Source: an uncultured Eubacteriales bacterium (GTDB taxonomy: Bacteria; Bacillota; Clostridia; Christensenellales; CAG-138). Taken from it: DNA of 64,000 nt. The translations under genes were made by a program, and so were the position numbers. Where the stretch lies: positions 1 through 64,000 of the forward strand of contig CACWJZ010000009.1 in assembly GCA_902761365.1 (NCBI GenBank). Reading direction: 5' to 3'. Positions 24,081-33,648 of the stretch are shown here, in pieces. Each line of letters starts with the position of its first letter. Within the stretch, counting starts at the first letter, position 1. A model generated the notes under the pieces. The model searched no databases, was not told where the DNA came from, and worked only from the letters and a program-made list of their open reading frames with translations.

Positions 24081-25148
24081 ATGAAACAGAAACGCTTCCT
24101 TGCGAATTATTCTCAGCTTTTGATCCCCCTGATCGCCATTTTGCTGCTGGTGATCTTCAATCTGTTCCGGGATCCTGGCTTTTTCTCCGTGGGCCTGTCC
24201 ACCAACAACAACGGCGACCCCGTGCTGCAGGGCAACCTCATCTCGATCCTCAACGGCGCATCGGAGCTGGTCATCCTCTCCATGGGCATGACGCTGGTGA
24301 CCGCGGCCTCCGGCGGACAGGATATTTCGGTGGGCGCCCTCGCTGCCATCGCGGGCAGCGTCTTCGTGAAGGTCCTCAAGGGCGGCGACATCACCATCCT
24401 CACGGTGCTCGGCGCGTTCCTCGCCTGCTGCGCGGTGGCCATGGCCTTCGGCGCGTTCAACGGCTCGCTGGTGTCATTCTTTAAGATCCAGCCCATGATT
24501 GCGACGCTGATCCTATTCACCTGCGGCCGCAGCATCGCCTACTGGATCAACGGCGGCGCGACGCCCACGGTGGCCAGCCCCATCCTCAACGCGCTGGGCA
24601 GCTTCATCCCCGGCATCCCGGTCCCGACGCCGATTTTGATCGTCATCCTGATGGGCATCCTCTTCTCCCTGCTGTTTCGCTTCACCACCCTGGGGCTCTA
24701 CATCCAGACGGTGGGCATCAACCAGAGCGCGGCCCGGCTCAACGGCATCAACTCCGTGGGCATCAAGCTCCTGTCCTTCATCCTGCTGGGCGCCTGCTGC
24801 TCGGTGGCCGGCATGATCGGCGTGAGCCGCCTGGGGCTCATCAACCACGAGACGCTGCTCATCAACATCGAGATGGACGCCATCCTGGCCGTGGCCATCG
24901 GCGGCAACAGCCTGGGCGGCGGCAAGTTCAAGATGCTGGGCTCCGTCCTGGGCGCCTACGCCATCCAGGCGCTGACCATCACCCTCTACGCCATGAAGGT
25001 CCCCTCCACAGACGTGAAGGCCTACAAGGCCGTAGTCATCGTCCTGCTGGTGGTCATGGGGTCCCCGGTGGTGAAGGAGTGGGCCAGCCGGATCTGGAAG
25101 AAGCTGACCAGCAAGCAGGAGATCAGCGTACGGAAGGAGGCGGCGTAA
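24081..25148 (+). CDS. Sugar ABC importer permease 1 (YtfT-like)
   Basis: 355 residues, eight to ten membrane helices of the BPD_transp_2 family. The signature segment GMTLVTAASGGQDISVGALAAIAGSVFV (about 75-102) and the coupling loop with QTVGINQSAARLNGINSVGIK are clear. The start is the ATG at 24081, ten bases after GGAGGA. A GTG-type start at 24060 would lie inside the ATPase gene. Two adjacent, different permeases suggest a heterodimeric channel as in YtfT-YjfF, the galactofuranose/arabinose importer. Confidence 0.9.
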   Translation: MKQKRFLANYSQLLIPLIAILLLVIFNLFRDPGFFSVGLSTNNNGDPVLQGNLISILNGASELVILSMGMTLVTAASGGQDISVGALAAIAGSVFVKVLKGGDITILTVLGAFLACCAVAMAFGAFNGSLVSFFKIQPMIATLILFTCGRSIAYWINGGATPTVASPILNALGSFIPGIPVPTPILIVILMGILFSLLFRFTTLGLYIQTVGINQSAARLNGINSVGIKLLSFILLGACCSVAGMIGVSRLGLINHETLLINIEMDAILAVAIGGNSLGGGKFKMLGSVLGAYAIQALTITLYAMKVPSTDVKAYKAVVIVLLVVMGSPVVKEWASRIWKKLTSKQEISVRKEAA

Positions 25149-25149
25149 C

Positions 25150-26241
25150 ATGGCCAACCCGAAGAACAACGCCCCCGTCCGCCGCAGGGAGCCCATCACG
25201 GATACCCAGCTGCTGATGACCATCACCATCTGCATCTTCGTGTGCATGTACGTGCTGGCCCTGCTGATCTGGGGCGGCGGCTTCAAAAAGCCCCAGATGA
25301 TCTTTGATATACTCAACGACAACGCCTTCCTTATCATCGTCTCCTGCGGGCTGACCATCGTGATGATCACCGGCAGCATCGACATCTCCGTGGGCGGTGT
25401 GACGGCCCTGGTCGCCATGGTGGGCGTCATGATCCTCAACGGCAATCTGAGTCTCTACAACGGTCTCATCACCGCCCTGGGCCTGTCCGAGAGCTGGCGC
25501 ATCGTGTTCGCCCTGATCACGGCGCTGCTCATCGGCCTCGCCTTCGGCACGGTGCAGGGCTTTTTGATCGCCCATCTGCAGATCCAGCCCTTCATCATCA
25601 CCCTGGCGGGCATGTTCTTTGCCCGGGGCATGATCACCATCGTCAGCGTCGATCCCCAGAAAGCCACCCAGAATCTCATGGACATCCTGCAAAAGCGTAT
25701 TGAGATCCCCTGGCTGGGTTCGGTCAACAAGCGGGGCGTGCTGATCCCGGCCAAGATGGAGATCGGCGTGGTCGTCGCCCTGGTCATCGTGGTGCTGGTG
25801 TTCTTCCTGCTGCGCAAGACCAAGCTGGGCCGCAGCTTCTACGCGGTGGGCGGCAACCAGCAGAGCGCCCTGATGCTGGGCGTGAACGTGCGTCGGTCGC
25901 GCTTTATGGCGCACCTGATCAGCGGCCTGTTGAGCGGCATCGCGGGCTTCGTCTTCATGATGCACACCGGCGCAGGCAACGCCACCAACGCCACCGCCGC
26001 GGAGATGAACGCCATCGCCTCCTCCATCATCGGCGGGACGCTGCTCACCGGCGGCGTCGGCAACGTGGTCGGCACCTTCTTCGGCGTGCTGACGTTGAAT
26101 ACCATCAAGTCCATCGTGACCACATCCGGTTTGCGCGATCCCTGGTGGCAGAGCATCACCACCGGCGCGATGCTGTGCTTCTTCATCCTGCTGCAGAGCG
26201 TGGTCCTGATGCGGAAAAACAGAAAAAATGGTAAGAAATGA
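25150..26241 (+). CDS. Sugar ABC importer permease 2 (YjfF-like)
   Basis: 363 residues with about ten helices. The motifs GLTIVMITGSIDISVGGVTALVAMVG (about 76-101), AHLQIQPFIITLAGMFFARG (about 141-160) and the coupling loop YAVGGNQQSALMLGVNVRR (about 233-251) identify the BPD_transp_2 family. The long loop with VDPQKATQNLMDILQKR is like YjfF. The gene starts two bases after the previous one. It is paired with permease 1 and followed by araA, its stop lying 20 bases before the araA ATG. Confidence 0.9.
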   Translation: MANPKNNAPVRRREPITDTQLLMTITICIFVCMYVLALLIWGGGFKKPQMIFDILNDNAFLIIVSCGLTIVMITGSIDISVGGVTALVAMVGVMILNGNLSLYNGLITALGLSESWRIVFALITALLIGLAFGTVQGFLIAHLQIQPFIITLAGMFFARGMITIVSVDPQKATQNLMDILQKRIEIPWLGSVNKRGVLIPAKMEIGVVVALVIVVLVFFLLRKTKLGRSFYAVGGNQQSALMLGVNVRRSRFMAHLISGLLSGIAGFVFMMHTGAGNATNATAAEMNAIASSIIGGTLLTGGVGNVVGTFFGVLTLNTIKSIVTTSGLRDPWWQSITTGAMLCFFILLQSVVLMRKNRKNGKK

Positions 26242-26261
26242 CAGACGGGAGGAAAAATGAT

Positions 26262-27725
26262 ATGAAGCGTGAATTTTGGTTCGTCGTAGGGTCCCAGTTC
26301 CTGTACGGTCCGGAGGTCCTGGTGACCGTGGAGAAGCGCGCCAGGGAAATGGCGGCGGAGCTCAGCAAGGTGCTGCCCTACCCGCTCATTTACAAGGTGA
26401 CCGCCAAGACCAACAAGGAGATCACCGACGTGGTGAAGGAGGCCAACTTCCGGGACGAGTGCGCGGGCATTGTCACCTGGTGCCACACCTTCTCCCCCTC
26501 CAAGATGTGGATCGACGGCCTTCGGGACCTGAACAAGCCCTGGTGCCACTTCGCCACCCAGTACAATAAGGAGATCCCCAACGAGGAGATCGACATGGAC
26601 TTCATGAACCTGAACCAGGCCGCCCACGGGGACCGGGAGCACGGCTTCATTGGCGCGCGGCTCCGCAAGCCCCGGAAGGTCATCGCGGGCTACTGGCAGA
26701 ACCCGGACGTGCACAAGCGCATCGGCGACTGGATGAAGGCCGCCGTGGGCGTGGCCGTCAGTAAGGACATGAAGGTCATGCGCTTCGGGGACAACATGCG
26801 GGAGGTGGCCGTCACCGAGGGCGATAAGGTGGAGGCCCAGATCCAGCTGGGCTGGCAGGTGAACACCTGGGCCGTGGGCGATCTCGTGAAGGAGATGAAC
26901 GCCGTCACCGAGGCGGAGATCGACGCCCTGGTGAAGGAGTACGAGGCCGCCTACGACGTGGCCACCGACAACATCGCCGCCATCCGCTATCAGGCGAAGG
27001 AGGAGATCGCCATTCGTAAGATGATGGACCGGGAGGGCTGCAAGGCCTTCTCCAACACCTTCCAGGACCTGTACGGTATGGAGCAGCTCCCCGGCCTCGC
27101 CAGCCAGCACCTTATGGCCCTGGGCTACGGCTACGGCGGCGAAGGCGACTGGAAGGTAAGCGCCCTGACCGCCATCCTGAAGGCCATGGGCAAGGACGGC
27201 AACGGCGCCTCCGCCTTTATGGAGGACTACACCTATCATCTTGTCGAGGGGAAGGAGTATTCCCTGGGCGCCCACATGCTGGAGGTCTGCCCCTCCCTGG
27301 CGGCGGGCAAGCCCCGGATCGAGACCCACCACCTGGGCATCGGCATGAACGAGAAGGACCCCGCCCGGCTGGTGTTCGAAGGCAAGGCCGGTCCCGCCCT
27401 GGTGACGACCCTCATCGACATGGGCGGCCGGTTCCGGCTCATCGTGCAGGATATTGAATGCGTGAAGCCCATCCTGCCCATGCCCAACCTGCCGGTGGCC
27501 CGGGTCATGTGGCGGGCCATGCCCGACCTCACCACGGGCGTGGAGTGCTGGATCACGGCGGGCGGCGCCCACCACACGGTGCTGAGTTATGACGTGTCCG
27601 CAGAGATGCTCCGCGACTGGGCCCGGATGATGGACATCGAGTTCGTCCATATCACCAAGGACACGACGCCCGAGAAGCTGGAAGAGGAACTGCTGGTCAA
27701 GGACCTGATCTGGAAGCTCAAGTAA
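26262..27725 (+). CDS. araA: L-arabinose isomerase
   Basis: 487 residues; converts L-arabinose to L-ribulose with a metal ion. It begins with the diagnostic FWFVVGSQFLYGPE and carries HTFSPSKMWI and EIDMDFMNLNQAAHGDREHGFI. Candidate catalytic or metal positions include a Glu in the GAHMLEVCPSLA segment, His in ETHHLGIGMNEKDPARLVF and His in TAGGAHHTVLSYDV near the C-terminus. The length (487) is close to the normal 475-500. The ATG at 26262 is chosen over an in-frame ATG at 26238 because GGGAGGA lies nine bases before it; the alternative overlaps the permease gene and has no Shine-Dalgarno. It is second in a catabolic run araA-araB-araD. Confidence 0.95.
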   Translation: MKREFWFVVGSQFLYGPEVLVTVEKRAREMAAELSKVLPYPLIYKVTAKTNKEITDVVKEANFRDECAGIVTWCHTFSPSKMWIDGLRDLNKPWCHFATQYNKEIPNEEIDMDFMNLNQAAHGDREHGFIGARLRKPRKVIAGYWQNPDVHKRIGDWMKAAVGVAVSKDMKVMRFGDNMREVAVTEGDKVEAQIQLGWQVNTWAVGDLVKEMNAVTEAEIDALVKEYEAAYDVATDNIAAIRYQAKEEIAIRKMMDREGCKAFSNTFQDLYGMEQLPGLASQHLMALGYGYGGEGDWKVSALTAILKAMGKDGNGASAFMEDYTYHLVEGKEYSLGAHMLEVCPSLAAGKPRIETHHLGIGMNEKDPARLVFEGKAGPALVTTLIDMGGRFRLIVQDIECVKPILPMPNLPVARVMWRAMPDLTTGVECWITAGGAHHTVLSYDVSAEMLRDWARMMDIEFVHITKDTTPEKLEEELLVKDLIWKLK

Positions 27726-27734
27726 GGAGGGCGT

Positions 27735-29288
27735 ATGGACCTTTCAAAAACTGTCCTGGGCATCGAGCTGGGCAGCACCCGCATCAAGGCGGTGCTGATC
27801 GACGAAAAGCACCGCCCCATCGCCTCCGGCGACTTTGAGTGGGAGAACCAGCTGAAGGACGGCATCTGGACCTACCCCATGGACCTGGTCCATGAGGGCC
27901 TGCGGACCTGCTTCGCCAACCTGAAAGCCGACGTAAAGGCGAAATACGGCGTGGAATTGACCACCGTGGGCGCCCTGGGCATATCCGCCATGATGCACGG
28001 CTATCTGCCCTTCGATGCGAACGGGAAGCAGCTCGCCGAGTTCCGCACCTGGCGCAACACCATCACCGGCCAGGCGGCGGAAAAGCTGACGGCCCTGTTC
28101 GGGTTCAACATCCCCCAGCGATGGAGCATCGCCCATCTCTATCAGGCCATCCTCAACGGCGAGGCCCATGTGAAGGATATTGCGTTCCTCACCACCCTGG
28201 CGGGCTGCATCCACTGGCAGCTCACCGGCCAGAAGGTCATGGGCGTGGGCGAGGCCAGTGGCATGTTCCCCATCGACAGCAAGACGCTGGACTACGACGA
28301 GGGCATGCTCCAAAAGTTCCACGCGTTGACCGGCATCGATCTTAGGGCCATCCTGCCCAGGGTCCTGCCCGCGGGAGCAAGCGGCGGCACCCTGACCGAG
28401 GCCGGGGCCCGGTTCCTGGACCCCACCGGCGCCCTGCAAGCGGGCATCCCCGTGGCCCCCTGCGAGGGGGACGCGGGCACCGGCATGGTCGCCACCAACT
28501 CCGTCCGAGTGCGGACGGGCAACGTCAGCGCGGGCACGTCGGACTTCGCCATGATCGTCACGGACAAGCCCCTGAGCGTCCACCGGGAGATCGACATGGT
28601 CACCACGCCGGACGGCCTCCCCGTGGCCATGGTCCACTGCAACAACTGCACCTCGGACATCAACGCCTGGGTGAACCTGTTCGGGGAGTATTCGGCGCTC
28701 ATGGACCAGCCGGTGGACAAGGGCCGGCTGTTCTCGAAGCTCTTCGAGGCCGCTTTGGACGGCGACAAGGACTGCGGCGGCCTGCTCTCCTACAACTACT
28801 TCTCCGGCGAGGGCGTCACCGATCTGGACGAGGGGCGGCCCCTGTTCCTCCGCACGCCCGACGCCCGCTTCACCCTCTCGAACTTCATGCGGACCCATTT
28901 GTTGTCCGCCCTCGCTACCCTCAAGATCGGTCTCGACATCCTGACCCAAAATGAGCAGGTGGCCATCGACAAACTCTACGGCCACGGCGGCTTCTTCAAG
29001 ACCCCCGAGGTGGGCCAGCGGCTGCTGTCCGCGGCGGTGGGCGCGCCGGTGTCCGTCATGGAGACCGCGGGCGAGGGCGGCCCCTATGGCATGGCTCTGC
29101 TGGGAGCCTATATGCTGTGGAAGGACGCGGGCGAAAGTTTGCCGGACTACCTGGACAGCAAGGTCTTCGCCGAGGCCAGGTCCTCCACCCTTATGGCGGA
29201 CGCCGCCGATATAGCTGGCTTCAACGCCTTCCTGGCCCACTATAAGCAGGCGCTGCCCCTGGAGCGGACGGCGACGGAGGTGTTCTGA
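27735..29288 (+). CDS. araB: FGGY-family kinase, probably L-ribulokinase
   Basis: 517 residues. An actin-like fold with two FGGY domains: the N-terminal phosphate loop [16 protein letters not shown], the substrate-side [13 protein letters not shown], then [31 protein letters not shown] and the C-terminal [29 protein letters not shown]-binding segment. It phosphorylates a ketopentose; position between araA and araD argues for L-ribulose to L-ribulose 5-phosphate. It is not closely like the classical enteric AraB, and resembles the separate Bacillota branch often labelled simply as carbohydrate kinase or ATPase. Shine-Dalgarno AAGGAGG is seven bases before the ATG; the stop overlaps the araD start (TGATG). 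Confidence 0.85.
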   Translation: MDLSKTVLGIELGSTRIKAVLIDEKHRPIASGDFEWENQLKDGIWTYPMDLVHEGLRTCFANLKADVKAKYGVELTTVGALGISAMMHGYLPFDANGKQLAEFRTWRNTITGQAAEKLTALFGFNIPQRWSIAHLYQAILNGEAHVKDIAFLTTLAGCIHWQLTGQKVMGVGEASGMFPIDSKTLDYDEGMLQKFHALTGIDLRAILPRVLPAGASGGTLTEAGARFLDPTGALQAGIPVAPCEGDAGTGMVATNSVRVRTGNVSAGTSDFAMIVTDKPLSVHREIDMVTTPDGLPVAMVHCNNCTSDINAWVNLFGEYSALMDQPVDKGRLFSKLFEAALDGDKDCGGLLSYNYFSGEGVTDLDEGRPLFLRTPDARFTLSNFMRTHLLSALATLKIGLDILTQNEQVAIDKLYGHGGFFKTPEVGQRLLSAAVGAPVSVMETAGEGGPYGMALLGAYMLWKDAGESLPDYLDSKVFAEARSSTLMADAADIAGFNAFLAHYKQALPLERTATEVF

Positions 29289-29983
29289 TGCTGGAACAGC
29301 TGAAACAGCGGGTGCTGGAAGCTAATCTCCTCCTGCCCCACTATGACCTGGTGACCTTCACCTGGGGCAACGTCAGCGGCATCGACCGAGAGAGCGGCCT
29401 GGTGGTCATCAAGCCCTCGGGCGTGCCCTATGAGGGCATGACCGCCGAGGACATGGTGGTGGTGGATCTAAATGGCCAGGTGGTGGAGGGCAAGTGGAAG
29501 CCCAGCAGCGACACGGCTACCCATGTGGAGCTCTATAAGGCGTTCCCGAACATCGGCGGCGTGGTCCATACCCATTCGAGCTACGCCACCAGCTGGGCCC
29601 AGGCGGGCCGGGACATCCCCTGCTACGGCACCACCCACGCGGACTATTTCTACGGCCCCATCCCCTGCCTCCGATGCCTCACCCAAGAGGAGATCGACCA
29701 GGCCTACGAGCGCAACACGGGCCTCCTGATCGTCTCGGAGTTCGCGCGCCAGGGCCTGGACCCCGCCGCCGTGCCCGGGTGCCTATGCAAGAACCATGGC
29801 CCCTTCGCCTGGGACAAGGACCCCATGGAAGCGGTCCATAACGCCGTGGTCATGGAGGAATGCGCCAAGATGGCCTACCGCACGGAGCTGATCGACCCCC
29901 AGGTCCAGCCAGCCCCCCAGGCCCTTCAGGACAAGCACTACTTCCGCAAGCACGGCAAAAACGCCTACTACGGCCAGGGCTGA
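29288..29983 (+). CDS. araD: L-ribulose-5-phosphate 4-epimerase
   Basis: 231 residues, class II aldolase fold. It epimerises L-ribulose 5-phosphate to D-xylulose 5-phosphate, completing the arabinose branch. Visible are the phosphate-binding [21 protein letters not shown] (about 22-42), [29 protein letters not shown] with two zinc histidines (HTH, about 95-97), and the third histidine in CKNHGPFAW (about 170-175). An Asp and Tyr pair around [12 protein letters not shown] fits the proton relay. It overlaps araB by one base and is the last gene of the operon; a 15-pair terminator follows at 30051-30086. Confidence 0.95.
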   Translation: MLEQLKQRVLEANLLLPHYDLVTFTWGNVSGIDRESGLVVIKPSGVPYEGMTAEDMVVVDLNGQVVEGKWKPSSDTATHVELYKAFPNIGGVVHTHSSYATSWAQAGRDIPCYGTTHADYFYGPIPCLRCLTQEEIDQAYERNTGLLIVSEFARQGLDPAAVPGCLCKNHGPFAWDKDPMEAVHNAVVMEECAKMAYRTELIDPQVQPAPQALQDKHYFRKHGKNAYYGQG

Positions 29984-30050
29984 TCCTCTCCGCTTCCCTT
30001 TCGACGTCTCAACGGGAAAGTCAAGCAACACAAAGAAATACCGTGATTCG

Positions 30051-30097
30051 GGGCGTTTTCAGATCATGCAGGATCTGAGAACGCCCTCCTTCTTTGC
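30051..30097 (+). terminator. Terminator of the arabinose operon
   Basis: A 15-pair stem (30051-30065 with 30072-30086; one T-G pair) with a six-base loop, followed by a pyrimidine- and T-rich stretch. Confidence 0.85.
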
Positions 30098-30176
30098 CGA
30101 TCATCGTCATTCCCGCTTCGATTTATCCTTTTCTCTCATCATGTGCGCTGCGATACAGGCAGGCCAAGGGAGACGC

Positions 30177-30197
30177 TTTCGCAAACGGTTTCGCAAA
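30177..30197 (+). repeat. Pair of TTTCGCAAA repeats, possible LacI-type operator
   Basis: TTTCGCAAA at 30177-30185 and 30189-30197 separated by CGG. The central GCAAACGGTTTCGC is close to the pseudo-palindromes bound by LacI/CcpA proteins (a CG-centred TGNAANCGNTTNCA style). It lies 205 bases upstream of the LacI regulator gene. Inference. Confidence 0.4.
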
Positions 30198-30366
30198 TCG
30201 AAAGACTTTTGAGGATAAAGCCGAGAAACTATGCGAAAAGATATTGAAATACGTCCATTATTATGGCTCGACGATGAAATTTTGAGGGAAACAGCTGTTT
30301 GACCAGGCCTGTTCAGCGATACAAAAATCTTCAGAAGCAAAGAAAATGTTAATTATTTATGATAAA

Positions 30367-30393
30367 CCCCTTGATTTTTTTCGCATAAAGGGG
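30367..30393 (+). promoter_or_regulatory. Hairpin covering the ribosome-binding site of the LacI regulator gene
   Basis: CCCCTT (30367-30372) is complementary to AAGGGG (30388-30393), which is the core of the Shine-Dalgarno of the gene starting GTG at 30402. Folding would hide the site and lower regulator synthesis. Confidence 0.4.
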
Positions 30394-30401
30394 GTGTTCC
30401 C

Positions 30402-31412
30402 GTGGTTTCCATGAAAGACATCGCGCTTCGCTGCGGCGTCTCCGTGAGCACGGTGAGCAAGGCCCTTAACGGTCGAGGGGATGTGGGTGAAGCGAAGAAG
30501 GAGCAGATCCTCGAAGCAGCGAAGGTGCTGGGCTATACCGCCAATTCCGCTGCGCGCGCCCTGAAGACCAACCGGACCTACAGCATCGGGATCGTTTTTA
30601 CAGATCTGTCAAACAGCGGCTTCATGCACGAATATTTTGCTTCCATGCTCAACTACTTTAGGATGGAGGCGGAGCGCCGCGGATATGACATCACGTTCAT
30701 CAGTGAGAACATGGGGCCTGCCAACGCCGGATACCTGCAGCACGCCCGGGCCCGGGGCCTGGACGGGGTCGCGATCATCTGTGCGGACTTCTTCGACCCC
30801 ATGATCCAGGAGCTGGCCCGTTCCGATCTTCCCATCATCAGCCTGGACCACGCCTTCAACAATCGGGCGGCCATCCTCTCCGACAACATGCGCGGGATGG
30901 AATCCCTCGTCCGATATGTGTACGGCAAGGGACACCGCCGTATCGCCTATATCCACGGAAATCCTACGGCCGTGACGGAAAACCGGCTGACAGGCTTCTA
31001 CCGCGCATGTGAAGCGCTGGGGCTTGCGATACCCAACGAATACGTTGTCGAATGCGAGTACCATGAGCCGGTCAGCTGCCACGAGGCGACCAAGCGGCTG
31101 CTGGCTCTGCCGGAAAGGCCCACCTGCATCCTCTTCTCCGACGATTACGCCTACATTGGCGGGATCAACGCCATCTATGAGGCAGGTCTTCGGGTCCCGG
31201 AGGACATTTCCATCGTCGGATACGACGGCATCCATATGGCCAAGATGGTCAGTCCCAAACTGACCACATGGCAGCAGAACACCGTAGAGCTGGGCAGGAT
31301 AGCTGCCGAACAGCTCATCGAAAGGATAGAGCATCCCCGCACCACGCTGCCGAAGCACATCACCGTGCAGGGGCGGCTTCTCGAAGGGGAAACGGTCCGG
31401 CAACTGGGCTGA
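30402..31412 (+). CDS. LacI-family regulator of the xylose/xyloside operon
   Basis: 336 residues. The N-terminal helix-turn-helix with hinge (SMKDIALRCGVSVSTVSKALNGRGDV, about 3-28; AANSAARALKTNR-like hinge helix to residue 58) is followed by a sugar-binding sensor domain with family landmarks such as DGVAIICADFF, GHRRIAYIHG (about 180-190) and SIVGYDGIHMAKMVSPKLTTW. The start is GTG at 30402, five bases after GGGGGTG; an ATG nine bases downstream is too far from it. It heads a run of GH3 glycosidase, ABC transporter, xylB and xylA, so it is likely a xylose-responsive repressor. It does not resemble the ROK-type XylR. The ligand is unproven. Confidence 0.88.
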   Translation: MVSMKDIALRCGVSVSTVSKALNGRGDVGEAKKEQILEAAKVLGYTANSAARALKTNRTYSIGIVFTDLSNSGFMHEYFASMLNYFRMEAERRGYDITFISENMGPANAGYLQHARARGLDGVAIICADFFDPMIQELARSDLPIISLDHAFNNRAAILSDNMRGMESLVRYVYGKGHRRIAYIHGNPTAVTENRLTGFYRACEALGLAIPNEYVVECEYHEPVSCHEATKRLLALPERPTCILFSDDYAYIGGINAIYEAGLRVPEDISIVGYDGIHMAKMVSPKLTTWQQNTVELGRIAAEQLIERIEHPRTTLPKHITVQGRLLEGETVRQLG

Positions 31413-31437
31413 CATACAGACGGAGGGAAAAGGACGT

Positions 31438-33534
31438 ATGACGCGCGAACGGGCGAGACAACTTGCTGAAGCACTGGTCGGCCGCATGACCGTGGAGGAA
31501 AAGGCCGGACAGCTTCGCTTTGACGCGCCTGCCATCGAGCGGCTGGGGATTCCCGCCTACAACTGGTGGAACGAGGGGCTGCACGGCCTGGCCCGGGGCG
31601 GCACCGCTACCAGCTTCCCCCAGGCCATCGGCCTCGCCGCCATGTTCGACGAAGAGCTCATGGAGAAGGTCGCTTCCGTGATCTCCGACGAGGCAAGGGC
31701 TAAATACAACGCCCTCTCCCGAGAGGGGGACCGAGACATCTATCATGGCCTGACCCTGTGGTCGCCCAATGTGAACATCTTCCGCGATCCGCGCTGGGGC
31801 CGCGGCCAGGAGACCTACGGGGAGGACCCGACGCTCACCGCGCGGCTGGGGCGCGCCTTCGTCCGCGGGCTGCAGGGCAAGGGCGAAACTTTGAAGGTTG
31901 CCGCCTGCGCCAAGCACTTTGCGGCCCACAGCGGTCCCGAGGCCCTTCGACACGGGTTCGATGCCCGCGTATCGGAGAAGGATCTGGAGGAAACCTATCT
32001 CCCAGCATTCCGCGCCCTGGTGGACGAGGGCGTGGAGGCCGTCATGGGCGCCTACAACCGACTCAACGGGGAGCCCTGCTGTGCGAGCTCCTATCTTATG
32101 GGAAAGCTTCGCGGGAAATGGGGCTTTCAGGGGCACTTCGTTTCCGACTGCTGGGCGATCCGGGACTTCCACGAAAACCATGGTGTGACCGCCGCGCCGA
32201 CGGAGTCCGTTCAGCTGGCGCTGAAATTGGGCTGCGACCTCAATTGCGGCTGCACCTATCAGCATATCCTGCGCGCTCTGGAGCTGGGCATGATCTTAGA
32301 GGAGGAGGTCACGCGCTCCGCCGTGCGGCTGTTTACGACCCGGTTCCTGCTGGGCGTGCTGGACGAAGAGGGCAGCGAATACGATTCCCTTCCCTATGGG
32401 CTGATCGAATGCCCCGAGAGCCTGGCACTGGCGCATAAGGCCGCGCTGGAGAGCTGTGTGCTCTTGAAAAACAGTGGACTGCTGCCCCTCGATACGGATT
32501 CATGCGGAACGATCGGCGTGATGGGGCCCAACGCCAACAGCCGCACCGCGCTGATCGGCAACTATCACGGCACCGCCTCCCGCTATGTCACGGTCCTCGA
32601 AGGGATCCAGGACTATGTGGGCGACAGATGCCGCGTGCTCTATTCCCAGGGATGCGCCCTTTGCGCGGATCGGGTGGAACCCCTGGCGCAGCCCAACGAC
32701 CGCCTGGCGGAGGCCATCGCCGTGGCCAAAGCAAGCGACACGGTGATCCTGGTGCTGGGCCTCGACGAGACGTTGGAAGGCGAGGAGGGCGACACCGGGA
32801 ACAGCTACAGCTCCGGCGACAAGGAGGACCTGTTCCTGCCCCAGGCGCAGCGGGCCTTGCTGGACGGCGTCCTGGCCGTGGGCAAGCCGACGGTGGTGAT
32901 CCTGCTGGCCGGAAGCGCCATCGATCTTGCTTCGGCCCAGGAGAAGGCCGACGCCATACTCCTCGGCTGGTACCCAGGCGCTGGCGGCGGAAGGGCCGTG
33001 GCGGAGCTTCTGTTCGGAGAGGCGTCCCCCTCCGGGAAGCTGCCCGTCACCTTCTACCGCAACGAAGCGCTGGCGGATATGCCCGCCTTCACCGACTACG
33101 CCATGGCCGGGCGGACGTATCGATACTACCGGGGCGAACCCCTCTACCCCTTCGGCTACGGACTGAGCTACGGCGATTGCCAGGTGACCGCGCTTTCGGC
33201 CGACCGGACGCGCGCCCGGGTCACCGTCGTCAACCGGGGGGCTCGAGATACCGAAGAGGTGCTCCAGCTGTATCTGCGCGACGAGGAGAGCCCCTTCGCG
33301 CCGCCGAATCCCATCCTCTGCGGCTTCCAAAGGGTCTTCCTGGCGGCAGGCGACGAGAAGACGCTGTCGGTCCCCCTGGACGAAGAAGCCTTCACCGTCG
33401 TCACCGATGGTGGAGACCGCATTCCCGGCAGCGGGAAATGGATGCTCTATGCCGGCTTCGGCGGGCCGGACCCGCGCACGGAGGCGCTCACAGGCCGAAA
33501 AGCCTGCGCGGTGCCCCTCCGCATCACCCCGTAA
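31438..33534 (+). CDS. Glycoside hydrolase family 3, beta-xylosidase-like
   Basis: 698 residues without a signal peptide, so it acts inside the cell on imported oligosaccharides. The (beta/alpha)8 domain begins with YNWWNEGLHGLARGGTATSFPQAIGLAA, typical of GH3 xylosidases. KHFAAHSGPE lies near residue 160, and the nucleophile lies in the SDCW segment (about 235, GHFVSDCWAIRDF). The alpha/beta sandwich domain (about 340-560) and the C-terminal fibronectin-III-like domain (about 580-690; TVVNRGARDTEEVLQLYLRDEES) follow. Members cleave beta-1,4-xylosides, some also alpha-L-arabinofuranosides or beta-glucosides. Being next to xylB/xylA and a sugar transporter, xylo-oligosaccharides are the most likely substrate. 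Shine-Dalgarno CGGAGGG precedes the ATG. Confidence 0.9.
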   Translation: MTRERARQLAEALVGRMTVEEKAGQLRFDAPAIERLGIPAYNWWNEGLHGLARGGTATSFPQAIGLAAMFDEELMEKVASVISDEARAKYNALSREGDRDIYHGLTLWSPNVNIFRDPRWGRGQETYGEDPTLTARLGRAFVRGLQGKGETLKVAACAKHFAAHSGPEALRHGFDARVSEKDLEETYLPAFRALVDEGVEAVMGAYNRLNGEPCCASSYLMGKLRGKWGFQGHFVSDCWAIRDFHENHGVTAAPTESVQLALKLGCDLNCGCTYQHILRALELGMILEEEVTRSAVRLFTTRFLLGVLDEEGSEYDSLPYGLIECPESLALAHKAALESCVLLKNSGLLPLDTDSCGTIGVMGPNANSRTALIGNYHGTASRYVTVLEGIQDYVGDRCRVLYSQGCALCADRVEPLAQPNDRLAEAIAVAKASDTVILVLGLDETLEGEEGDTGNSYSSGDKEDLFLPQAQRALLDGVLAVGKPTVVILLAGSAIDLASAQEKADAILLGWYPGAGGGRAVAELLFGEASPSGKLPVTFYRNEALADMPAFTDYAMAGRTYRYYRGEPLYPFGYGLSYGDCQVTALSADRTRARVTVVNRGARDTEEVLQLYLRDEESPFAPPNPILCGFQRVFLAAGDEKTLSVPLDEEAFTVVTDGGDRIPGSGKWMLYAGFGGPDPRTEALTGRKACAVPLRITP

Positions 33535-33648
33535 GACTTTGGGCAGACCGCACCGATCCTTATGGACTCGGGACGGTTCGGTCCTCACCCAGATCTTAAT
33601 ACACAACGCAACCAACAGGAACCACTAAAAATCAAGGAGGAAAGTCAC

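Larger units (their letters stand above)
29984..30401. other. Intergenic region between araD and the LacI regulator
   Basis: 418 bases with no credible gene. It holds the araD terminator (30051-30097), two TTTCGCAAA repeats (30177-30197), a TATGAT at 30358-30363 that could be a -10 with a poor -35, and a hairpin that covers the regulator's ribosome-binding site (30367-30393). Base composition is AT-richer than the genes around it. Confidence 0.5.

Noticed and set aside
26238..26261. Earlier ATG for araA
   Set aside because: No Shine-Dalgarno, overlaps the permease stop, and would add eight residues before the conserved start of the family.
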